NCBI GenBank assembly: GCA_030148365.1
Contig: JASBTO010000184.1
Coordinates: forward strand, 1 to 10,458
Length of the DNA: 10,458 nt
Origin: Kangiellaceae bacterium
Lineage (GTDB): Bacteria; Pseudomonadota; Gammaproteobacteria; Enterobacterales; Kangiellaceae
Reading direction: 5' to 3'
Within the stretch, counting starts at the first letter, position 1; every line of letters begins with the position of its first letter. The translations under genes and the position numbers were made by a program. Positions 1-6,114 of this stretch are shown in pieces. Below the pieces are notes generated by a model. It did not search any database. It was not told the origin of the DNA and saw only the letters and a program-made list of their open reading frames with translations.

Positions 1-3
1 ACG

Positions 4-28
4 GGGCTGCTTCGGCAGCCCTTTTTTT
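4..28 (+). terminator. Rho-independent terminator of a gene left of the window
   Basis: A perfect 7-bp stem (GGGCTGC at 4-10, GCAGCCC at 15-21) closes a TTCG loop and is followed by seven T residues (22-28). The loop is the unusually stable C(UUCG)G tetraloop. The T-run lies on the right, so it terminates rightward transcription from a gene outside the window that converges with fadH. On the minus strand the stem is preceded by an A-run and not followed by a T-run, so it would serve fadH poorly. Confidence 0.9.
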
Positions 29-39
29 ATGCCGGTCTG

Positions 40-58
40 AAAGGCCCTGACCCGGGCC
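40..58 (-). terminator. Possible weak terminator of fadH
   Basis: Read leftward just after the fadH stop, a 5-bp G+C stem (arms 54-58 and 43-47, six-base loop) is followed by only three T residues (42-40). This is the only hairpin between the fadH stop and the opposing terminator. The short stem and T-run make it weak, and read-through ended by converging transcription is equally possible. Confidence 0.3.
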
Positions 59-63
59 GGAAC

Positions 64-2091
64 TCAGAGGCGGGCTGCCAGCTCAGTGCCCTGGCGGATG
101 GCCCGTTTCGCATCCAGCTCCGCGGCAACATCGGCGCCGCCAATCAGGTGCACAGAGCGGCCGGCTGCAAGCAGCTCGTCCTGCAATTCACGCCGGGGCA
201 ACTGGCCGGCGCAAAGGACGATATTGTCCGCGGCGATTTCCCGGACTTCATCCCCGATGCGGATGCGGACGCCTGCGTCCGTGATGGCTTCGTATTCAAC
301 GCCGTTCATCATTTCCACCCGTTTGTGGCGCAGGCTGGTGCGGTGGATCCAGCCGGTGGTCTTGCCGAGACCGGCGCCCAATTTGGTTTCCTTGCGCTGC
401 ATCATGATGACCTTTCGATCCGCAGCCTCTATATTCGGTGACGGCAGCAGGCCGCCCCGATACCGGTAGTGCAAATCGATCCCCCACTCTTCCAGCCATT
501 CCACCGGCCGCAGGGTCAGGGATGGGCCTTCGTGGGTGAGGTACTCCGCCACATCGAATCCGATGCCGCCCGCGCCAATCACCACAACCCGATCGCCAAC
601 CGGTTTCTTGTCCCGCAACACCTCCAGGTAGGAAAGTACATGGGGTAACTCGATCCCCGGTATCGCCGGTGTCCGCGGCGTCACACCGGCGGCGATGATA
701 ATGTGGTCGTAGTCACCCGCGAGCAGTTCCCCGGCCGTCACCCGCTTGCCAAGGCTCAGTTTGACGCCGGTCAGTTCCAGACGTCGGTTGAAGTAGCGCA
801 GGGTTTCGTTGAACTCCTCCTTGCCCGGGATCTGCCGGGCCACATTCAACTGCCCGCCAATCACGGTATCGGCATCAAAAAGGTCGACCTGGTGGCCCCG
901 CTCGGCCGCCGTCGTGGCAAAGGCGAGTCCCGCGGGACCCGCGCCGACAACCGCGAACTTGCGAGATGCCCGGGCCCGAACAATTTTCAGTTCCGTTTCA
1001 TAACAGGCCCGGGGATTCACCAGACAACTGGCGCGCTTGTTTTTGAATACATGATCCAGGCAGGCCTGATTGCAGCCGATACAGGTGTTGATTTCATCCC
1101 GGCGGCCTTCGGCGGCCTTGATCACAAAATCCGCGTCCGCCAAAAATGGTCGCGCCATGGACACCATATCGGCGTCACCGTTACTGAGGATCTGCTCGGC
1201 GACCTCCGGCATATTGATGCGGTTGGTCGTGATCAACGGAATCTTCACCTGATCCCTCAGCTGTCGGGTCACCCAGGTAAAAGCGCCCCGGGGCACCATG
1301 GTCGCAATCGTCGGTACCCGCGCTTCATGCCAGCCAATGCCGGTGTTGATGATGGTCGCACCGGCAGCTTCCACGGCTTTGGCCAGCTCGACGACTTCCT
1401 GCCAGCTGCTGCCCTGGTCGACCAGATCCAGCATCGACAACCGGTAAATCAGGATGAAATCGGGGCCGGTAGCCTCGCGCACGGCCCGAATGATCTCCAG
1501 GGGAAAACGGATACGATTCTGATAGTCGCCCCCCCATTCATCCCGACGATGATTGGTGCGCCTGACGATGAACTGGTTGATCAGGTAACCTTCGCTACCC
1601 ATGATCTCGACGCCGTCGTAGCCCGCTTCCCGGGCCAGCGCCGCGCAGGCGGCAAAGTCGGCAATGGTTTTCCGGATCCCCCGCTGGCTGAGTGCCCAGG
1701 GGGTGAATCGGCTGATCGGCGACTTCAGTCTGGACGGCGCCACAGCCAGGGGGTGGTAGGCATAACGTCCGGCATGAAGAATTTGCAGGGCTATCTTGCC
1801 GCCCTCTTCCTGAACCGCGCGGGTGACCTGTCGGTGCTTGCGCGCCTGCCGGCTGTTGCTTAGCTGGGAACCGAATGGTGCCAGCCGGCCAGCGAGATTC
1901 GGCGCAATACCGCCGGTGACCATCAGTCCGACCTGGCCCCGGGCGCGCTCGGCATAAAAGGCCGCCATCTTCTCGAATCCTTGCTTCTCTTCTTCGAGTC
2001 CCGTGTGCATCGAGCCCATGAGTACCCGGTTCTTGAGGGTCGTGAATCCGAGATCAAGTGGCGCCAGCAGGTTCGCGTAATTCTGGTTCAT
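64..2091 (-). CDS. fadH: 2,4-dienoyl-CoA reductase (NADPH), FadH type
   Basis: The 675-residue product matches the length of E. coli FadH (672). This cytoplasmic iron-sulfur flavoenzyme reduces 2,4-dienoyl-CoA with NADPH so that polyunsaturated fatty acids can complete beta-oxidation. Residues 1-330 or so form the FMN-binding TIM barrel of the Old Yellow Enzyme type. It carries the expected catalytic Tyr169 (in GSEGYL) and His255 (in GIGWHEAR), each three residues later than Tyr166 and His252 of E. coli. The 4Fe-4S cysteines are Cys337, 340, 344 and 356 (CIGCNQAC and SCLVNPRAC). The FAD motif VVGAGPAGLA is at 381-390 and the NADPH motif VIGAGGIGFD at 504-513. The reading frame is open for 80 more codons upstream, but the family N-terminus (MNQNYANLLAPLDLG) starts at the ATG at 2091 and the extension overlaps the sppA start, so 2091 is chosen. 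It is transcribed alone, divergent from sppA, with a possible FadR-type operator in its promoter. Confidence 0.93.
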   Translation of the reverse strand: MNQNYANLLAPLDLGFTTLKNRVLMGSMHTGLEEEKQGFEKMAAFYAERARGQVGLMVTGGIAPNLAGRLAPFGSQLSNSRQARKHRQVTRAVQEEGGKIALQILHAGRYAYHPLAVAPSRLKSPISRFTPWALSQRGIRKTIADFAACAALAREAGYDGVEIMGSEGYLINQFIVRRTNHRRDEWGGDYQNRIRFPLEIIRAVREATGPDFILIYRLSMLDLVDQGSSWQEVVELAKAVEAAGATIINTGIGWHEARVPTIATMVPRGAFTWVTRQLRDQVKIPLITTNRINMPEVAEQILSNGDADMVSMARPFLADADFVIKAAEGRRDEINTCIGCNQACLDHVFKNKRASCLVNPRACYETELKIVRARASRKFAVVGAGPAGLAFATTAAERGHQVDLFDADTVIGGQLNVARQIPGKEEFNETLRYFNRRLELTGVKLSLGKRVTAGELLAGDYDHIIIAAGVTPRTPAIPGIELPHVLSYLEVLRDKKPVGDRVVVIGAGGIGFDVAEYLTHEGPSLTLRPVEWLEEWGIDLHYRYRGGLLPSPNIEAADRKVIMMQRKETKLGAGLGKTTGWIHRTSLRHKRVEMMNGVEYEAITDAGVRIRIGDEVREIAADNIVLCAGQLPRRELQDELLAAGRSVHLIGGADVAAELDAKRAIRQGTELAARL

Positions 2092-2122
2092 AGTGGTCGC
2101 AGGCAGGGTCAGGTCTGGGTTG

Positions 2123-2151
2123 AGTCTACAGTCGTCGGACCAGTCAGGCAA
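2123..2151 (-). promoter_or_regulatory. Candidate sigma-70 promoter of fadH
   Basis: On the minus strand, TTGCCT (2151-2146) and TAGACT (2128-2123) are separated by exactly 17 bp and match the -35 and -10 consensus at four of six positions each. The start would fall near 2116, giving a leader of about 25 nt before the ATG at 2091. An AT-rich stretch upstream (2162-2250) could also hold promoters, so the assignment is tentative. Confidence 0.45.
2128..2144 (-). promoter_or_regulatory. FadR-like operator in the fadH promoter
   Basis: The minus strand reads ACTGGTCCGACGACTGT. Its left part agrees with the TGGTCNGAC core of E. coli-type FadR sites as I remember them; the right half-site is poor. 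It occupies the spacer between the predicted -35 and -10 of fadH, where bound repressor would block RNA polymerase. Repression by FadR with relief by long-chain acyl-CoA would suit a gene of unsaturated fatty acid degradation. Whether the organism has FadR cannot be seen here. Confidence 0.4.
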
Positions 2152-2174
2152 ACCGCGACCGGCGTAATATTTGA

Positions 2175-2203
2175 TTACAAAACACGCAATTGGCTTTAAT
2201 AAT
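2175..2203 (+). promoter_or_regulatory. Candidate sppA promoter in an AT-rich divergent region
   Basis: The fadH-sppA spacer (2092-2323) contains an AT-rich tract from about 2162 to 2250, unlike the GC-rich surroundings. Within it, TTACAA (2175-2180) and AATAAT (2198-2203) are 17 bp apart. The -10 matches five of six positions, the -35 only three. This would give a leader of about 115 nt. An alternative is TTGCAA (2252-2257) with TACTCT (2275-2280), also 17 bp apart. Neither is strong. Confidence 0.3.
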
Positions 2204-2323
2204 GAAAAACAACAAGATACCAATGAAAACAAAGCGTCATCCGAAAACTGGTTGCAACCGGCCTGCGATGCCCATACTCTTTTCAAGTAACTGTTTTTTC
2301 TTTGAATATGAGGTGCCTCACAC

Positions 2324-4189
2324 GTGTCCAAACCTTCCAGCTTTATCGGCCGGTTCTTTTACTCGATCTGGAAAACCATTGATCTGACCGGGCGTACTTT
2401 CTTTGGCCTCATCGCCCTGTTCTTTGTGATCGTGCTGCTGGTCGGTGTGTTCAGTGGCTCCGACGAGACCAAGGTGCCGAAAGGCGCGGCGCTTATCCTG
2501 GCCCCCGAAGGCGTGATCGTCGAACAGAAAACCTATGTCGATCCGGTCTCCAAGGTTATCGGTGATTTACAGCAAAACGGAGGGGTCCCGGAAACCTCCG
2601 TCTACGATGTGATTGATGCCATCGAAAATGCCAAGGAGGACAAACGCATCAGCGTGCTGCTGATCAACACCAACAGCCTGGTCAGTGCCGGACTGACCAA
2701 GCAGCAGGACATCGCGGCGGCCCTCGCCGACTTCAAGACCAGCGGCAAGAAAGTCATAGCGATTGGCGACTTTTTCGGCCAGACCCAGTACTACCTCGCG
2801 GCTCAGGCCGACGAGATCTACATGAACCCCTACGGCGGCGTCCTCCTGGAAGGCCTGTCACGCAACCGGACCTACTTCAAGAGTGCAATCGACAAGCTCG
2901 GCGTGAATGTCCATGTATTCCGCGTCGGCACTTTCAAGTCCGCGGTGGAGCCTTTTATTCGCGACGACATGTCGGCTGCGGCCAAAGAGTCCAATCGGCA
3001 GTGGTTGGGCGATCTGTGGGATCACATGAAAGCTGACATTGCCTCGGCACGGGACATGTCCGTCCCGCAACTGGAAGGCTACATCAACGAGTTCCCGGAA
3101 CGCCTCGAGGCCACCGGCGGTGACACTGCCCAGCTCGCCCTGCAAGCGGGCATGGTCGACAGCCTGAAAGACCGCGCCGCCATTCGGGACATGCTCATCG
3201 AGATGGTCGGTGAGGATGAACAGCTCAAATCCTTCCGTCAGATCCATTACCGGGACTATCTCAAGGCCATCCGCCCGGGCGTGGAACTGCCGAGCGAAAA
3301 GGACAAGGTTGCCGTCATTGTTGCCAAGGGTGAAATCCTTGACGGTCAACACAAGGAAGGCATGATTGGCGGCGATACCGTTGCCGCACTTATCCGCAAG
3401 GCCCGCCTCGACGATAACGTCAAAGCGATTGTCATGCGGGTCGACTCCCCCGGTGGCAGCGCCTTTGCCTCCGAAATTATCCGCTCCGAGCTGGTCAAGG
3501 CCCAGGAGCAGGGTTTGCCGGTCATCGCTTCCATGGCCAGCGTCGCTGCATCCGGCGGCTACTGGATATCCGCGAGCGCCGATGAAATCTGGGCTTACCC
3601 GACTACCATTACCGGCTCCATCGGTATCTTCGGCATGTTCCCGACTATCGAGGAACCCCTCGACAAGCTCGGCATTCATCGCGACGGGGTCGGCACAACC
3701 CCGATGGCGGGCGCCTTTGATTTCGGCAAGCCCCTGCCACCGGAAGTTGCCCAGATCATCCAGTCCGGTATTGAAAACGGCTACCAGCGATTTCTGAACC
3801 TGGTTGCCGACGGTCGGGGCATGAGCATCGAACAGGTCGACGAAATTGCCCAGGGTCGGGTCTGGTCCGGTGAAGATGCCCACGAGCTCGGCCTTGTGGA
3901 TGGCCTTGGCGATCTGGATGACGCCGTCCAGGCAGCCGCGAAAAGAGCCGGGCTGGACGACTACGACGTGCGCTTCGTCAGCCGGGATCTGTCCGAGCAG
4001 GAATTGCTGATGAAGCAGTTGTTCGGCTCCAAAACCGCCACGGAAATCCTTGGATCCGGCAGCGAAGCTTACAAACCCTCGCCCGTCATGCGCCTGGTCA
4101 ATGAGCTGAGTCGCTCGCTGAATGTGGTGCTCAGCCTCAACGATCCCAACAGCGCCTACGTGCTGTGCGAGCTGTGCGAAGTCAACTGA
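2324..4189 (+). CDS. sppA: Signal peptide peptidase SppA (protease IV, 67K type)
   Basis: This 621-residue protein is the long, duplicated form of SppA (E. coli 618 residues). It is an inner-membrane serine protease with a Ser-Lys dyad that digests cleaved signal peptides at the periplasmic face. A single N-terminal membrane anchor spans about residues 26-44. The N-terminal half carries the general-base Lys205 (in GTFKSAVEPFIRDD; Lys209 in E. coli). The C-terminal half carries the nucleophile Ser410 (in AASGGYW; Ser409 in E. coli). DSPGGSA at 374-380 is the other conserved glycine motif. The C-terminus ends in a CELC pair. The start is GTG at 2324, preceded by GAGGTG (2310-2315) with 8 nt spacing; an ATG at 2308 is in another frame. 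A strong terminator follows 21 nt after the stop, so sppA appears monocistronic although ansA lies downstream on the same strand. Confidence 0.95.
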   Translation: MSKPSSFIGRFFYSIWKTIDLTGRTFFGLIALFFVIVLLVGVFSGSDETKVPKGAALILAPEGVIVEQKTYVDPVSKVIGDLQQNGGVPETSVYDVIDAIENAKEDKRISVLLINTNSLVSAGLTKQQDIAAALADFKTSGKKVIAIGDFFGQTQYYLAAQADEIYMNPYGGVLLEGLSRNRTYFKSAIDKLGVNVHVFRVGTFKSAVEPFIRDDMSAAAKESNRQWLGDLWDHMKADIASARDMSVPQLEGYINEFPERLEATGGDTAQLALQAGMVDSLKDRAAIRDMLIEMVGEDEQLKSFRQIHYRDYLKAIRPGVELPSEKDKVAVIVAKGEILDGQHKEGMIGGDTVAALIRKARLDDNVKAIVMRVDSPGGSAFASEIIRSELVKAQEQGLPVIASMASVAASGGYWISASADEIWAYPTTITGSIGIFGMFPTIEEPLDKLGIHRDGVGTTPMAGAFDFGKPLPPEVAQIIQSGIENGYQRFLNLVADGRGMSIEQVDEIAQGRVWSGEDAHELGLVDGLGDLDDAVQAAAKRAGLDDYDVRFVSRDLSEQELLMKQLFGSKTATEILGSGSEAYKPSPVMRLVNELSRSLNVVLSLNDPNSAYVLCELCEVN

Positions 4190-4210
4190 CCGTCTGCAGT
4201 ATCTGAAACG

Positions 4211-4238
4211 CGGGCCCTCTGACAGGGCCCGTTTTTTT
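4211..4238 (+). terminator. Rho-independent terminator of sppA
   Basis: A perfect 8-bp stem (CGGGCCCT at 4211-4218 with AGGGCCCG at 4224-4231), loop CTGAC, is followed by seven T residues (4232-4238). It begins 21 nt after the sppA stop and separates sppA from ansA. Confidence 0.93.
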
Positions 4239-4292
4239 GCATTCGTCGCATCCATCTTGCTCAATCACCAGGTAGGCAACGACCCGCGGCTG

Positions 4293-4321
4293 TTGTATTT
4301 CCGCGCCGGGTAGCCTACATT
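4293..4321 (+). promoter_or_regulatory. Candidate ansA promoter
   Basis: TTGTAT (4293-4298) and TACATT (4316-4321), 17 bp apart, lie between the sppA terminator and ansA. The -10 matches four of six positions, the -35 three. A promoter is expected here because the terminator at 4211-4238 insulates ansA from sppA. The leader would be about 40 nt. Confidence 0.35.
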
Positions 4322-4370
4322 GCCAGCGAGTCCGGCCGCCCGGCAACTAAACCGTGGATATGAAGCCAGC

Positions 4371-5411
4371 ATGAACAAAAAACGTGTCTATATCGCCTAT
4401 ACCGGCGGCACCATCGGCATGAAACCCGGCCAGGACGGCTACCGGCCGGTCGCAGGTTTTCTCGCCGACGCCCTCTCCAGATACCCGGAATTCAGGATGG
4501 CGGACATGCCGGAGTCGGAGATCCATGAATACGAGGAACCGCTGGATTCGGCCAATATGTCGCCGGAAGAATGGTTTGTGATCGCCGAGGATATTCGCGC
4601 CCGTTACGACGACTATGACGGCTTTGTGATTCTGCACGGCACTGACACCATGGCCTATACGGCGTCCGCCCTGTCCTTCATGCTGCAGGATCTGGCCAAG
4701 CCGGTCATTTTGACGGGCTCCCAGATCCCCCTCACCCAGTTACGCAGTGACGCTCGCGACAACCTGATCAACGCCGTTTATCTGGCGGCCAATTATGCCA
4801 TCCCGGAAGTCTGCCTGTTCTTCCACGATCATCTGTATCGGGGCAACCGCAGCCGCAAGGTTGACTCGAATGGCTTCGCGGCCTTCGGCTCGCCCAACTT
4901 TCCGCCTCTGGCGACGGTCGGTAACCAGATCCGGATCCGTCAGCACCTGCTGCTGGATGGCCCCAACCAGCCGCTTTCGGTGCAGAAGCTTTTGTCGCCC
5001 CAGGTGGCAGTGCTGACGCTGTTCCCGGGGATCTCCGCGGAATTCATCGGCCGCTTGCTGGCGCAAGGCCTGCAGGGCGTCGTACTGCAAAGTTACGGGA
5101 TGGGCAATGCGCCGGTGCGCGACGAAGCCATGCTCAATTGCCTGCGTCAGGCAACCGATGCCGGCATGGTGATCATCAATACCACCCAGTGCCTGCACGG
5201 CAACGTCGACATGCGTCAGTACCAGACCGGACAAAAGCTCATGGAAGCGGGAGTAATCAACGGATTTGACCTGACGCCGGAAGCGGCATTGACCAAATTG
5301 TTCTACCTGTTCAGTCTGGGGCTTGCCCCGGCGGACATCAAGACCCGTATGGGGATCAGCCTTCGCGGAGAACTGACATTGCCTGCCGGAACCCGCGCCA
5401 CCAAAGCCTGA
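4371..5411 (+). CDS. ansA: Type I (cytoplasmic) L-asparaginase
   Basis: The 346-residue product is close to E. coli AnsA (338), which hydrolyses asparagine to aspartate and ammonia in the cytoplasm. No signal peptide is present, unlike type II periplasmic enzymes. Both catalytic triad elements are visible at E. coli-like positions: Thr14 in YTGGTIG, and Thr91-Asp92 in HGTDT with Lys163 (in GNRSRK). The C-terminal domain has the conserved SYGMGNAP and CLHGNVD segments. The ATG at 4371 is chosen because the family begins a few residues before YTGGTIG. A TTG-initiated extension of 17 residues is possible but unlike the family. The Shine-Dalgarno is poor (only GAAG a few bases upstream). Two positions tied to allosteric control in the E. 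coli enzyme differ here (Arg at 162, Gln at 240). The gene converges with the 3D-domain lipoprotein gene, with 21 bp between stops and no clear terminator. Confidence 0.93.
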   Translation: MNKKRVYIAYTGGTIGMKPGQDGYRPVAGFLADALSRYPEFRMADMPESEIHEYEEPLDSANMSPEEWFVIAEDIRARYDDYDGFVILHGTDTMAYTASALSFMLQDLAKPVILTGSQIPLTQLRSDARDNLINAVYLAANYAIPEVCLFFHDHLYRGNRSRKVDSNGFAAFGSPNFPPLATVGNQIRIRQHLLLDGPNQPLSVQKLLSPQVAVLTLFPGISAEFIGRLLAQGLQGVVLQSYGMGNAPVRDEAMLNCLRQATDAGMVIINTTQCLHGNVDMRQYQTGQKLMEAGVINGFDLTPEAALTKLFYLFSLGLAPADIKTRMGISLRGELTLPAGTRATKA

Positions 5412-5432
5412 CCCGGCCTGCCGCCGGCAGCG

Positions 5433-5810
5433 TTACTCTTGCCAGTAAATCGTGACCTTTTGCCGTCCCCACTCCCGGGCCGCGGCGATATCCTTGCCCA
5501 TATAGATATCAATCCGCTTGTGCCAGCGGGCATTCATTTTGTCGAGCACCCGGTAGGTGCCGGGCAAGCCCTCAATCTCGACTTCTGTGCCGTGGGTCAA
5601 ACCCATGTTCAGAAGATCCCGGGACACGGCAATCGCCCGCATGCCGGGCTCGAGCCGATCACCCCAGGCGGCAAGATTTGGCTGGGCATTGGTCTCGGCA
5701 GTGTGAGACGTGTAGGCGGTGGCGGTCACTTCCAGGGAGGAGCGGTCTTCGCAGCAACCGCTGATCAGAAGCAGAGCCGGCAACAACAGAAAGAAAAAAT
5801 ATCGCGTCAT
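5433..5810 (-). CDS. 3D-domain lipoprotein
   Basis: A 125-residue product starts at the ATG at 5810, preceded by AAGGAGG 11 nt upstream. The first 18 residues are a lipoprotein signal (MTRYFFFLLLPALLL then ISGC), so Cys19 should be lipidated. The next residue is a second Cys rather than Asp, which suggests outer-membrane sorting by the Lol rule. Residues 27-123 resemble the 3D (Asp-Asp-Asp) double-psi beta-barrel domain: VTATAYTS at the start, Asp65 in AVSRDLL, Asp90 in YRVLDKMN, Asp101 in RIDIYMG and the closing WGRQKVTIYW. This fold is shared with the catalytic region of MltA-type lytic transglycosylases, so a peptidoglycan-related role is possible, but small stand-alone members are not characterised well enough to claim activity. 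It lies 118 bp after the 61-residue membrane protein gene on the same strand. A longer open frame begins at 5903 but lacks a signal peptide at its start. Confidence 0.8.
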   Translation of the reverse strand: MTRYFFFLLLPALLLISGCCEDRSSLEVTATAYTSHTAETNAQPNLAAWGDRLEPGMRAIAVSRDLLNMGLTHGTEVEIEGLPGTYRVLDKMNARWHKRIDIYMGKDIAAAREWGRQKVTIYWQE

Positions 5811-5841
5811 GGCGTCCGGAGCCTCCTTGACCAGAGCCTCC

Positions 5842-5850
5842 GTTATGACA
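5842..5850 (-). promoter_or_regulatory. Candidate extended -10 promoter of the 3D lipoprotein gene
   Basis: On the minus strand, TGT immediately precedes CATAAC (5847-5842), an extended -10 arrangement (TGn plus a four-of-six hexamer). No good -35 is present 17 bp upstream, as allowed for extended -10 promoters. The leader would be about 25 nt, including the AAGGAGG site. This could uncouple the lipoprotein gene from the yeaC-LKR cluster. Confidence 0.35.
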
Positions 5851-5928
5851 CATTTACGGGCACGGCACCAGACGCGGCGCCCGACGATCCAGGCTCGGGA
5901 CACCCGGGGCGAGATTGGCGGCGTAATT

Positions 5929-6114
5929 TCAGTCCGGCTTGTTGACGGGCGCCAGGATCAGATAGAAGATCCAGGAAAACCAGGACACAAACAGCACCGC
6001 GACAACCCATAACAACTTTTCCACACCCCGGGTCTTGGGGGATTTGGCTATCAGGATAACCGGCAGCAGCCACAGAAAAACCACGGCCAGAATGATTGTC
6101 AGAATGGTGCTCAT
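5929..6114 (-). CDS. Small two-helix membrane protein (PLDc_N-like)
   Basis: This 61-residue protein is almost wholly hydrophobic. Helix 1 covers about residues 4-23 and helix 2 about 34-55, joined by a basic loop (KSPKTRGVEK). The second helix, with a Trp-rich segment (LLWVVAVLFVSWFSWIFYLIL), resembles the PLDc_N / superinfection-immunity group of small membrane proteins. That family also forms the N-terminal membrane part of cardiolipin synthases, but here no phospholipase D domain follows. Its ATG overlaps the stop of the preceding lysine-ketoglutarate-reductase-type gene by 4 nt (ATGA), so translation is probably coupled. Function is unknown. I see no evidence for a toxin or immunity role, and the family match is from pattern only. 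Confidence 0.75.
   Translation of the reverse strand: MSTILTIILAVVFLWLLPVILIAKSPKTRGVEKLLWVVAVLFVSWFSWIFYLILAPVNKPD

Noticed and set aside
703..1863. A 386-codon open frame on the plus strand opposite fadH
   Set aside because: It lies wholly antisense to fadH, whose cofactor and catalytic motifs are all present. The translated sequence is His/Arg/Gly-rich with no recognisable family, as expected of a shadow frame in GC-rich DNA.
2092..2331. An 80-residue N-terminal extension of FadH
   Set aside because: The frame is open, but the family N-terminus begins at 2091. The extension crosses the promoter region and the sppA start and has Cys-rich, non-family sequence.
2858..4264. A 468-codon open frame on the minus strand opposite sppA
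   Set aside because: It is antisense to sppA, which has both catalytic residues and normal length, and it would also run through the sppA terminator. No family features are seen.
4272..4318. Inverted GTAGGC and GCCTAC flanking the ansA promoter candidate
   Set aside because: The arms are only 6 bp with a 35-bp gap, and most of it would be upstream of the transcript. This is within chance expectation.
5412..5432. Possible shared terminator between the convergent ansA and 3D lipoprotein genes
   Set aside because: Only a 5-bp stem (CTGCC/GGCAG) with a 3-base loop and no T-run on either strand. I do not call a terminator.
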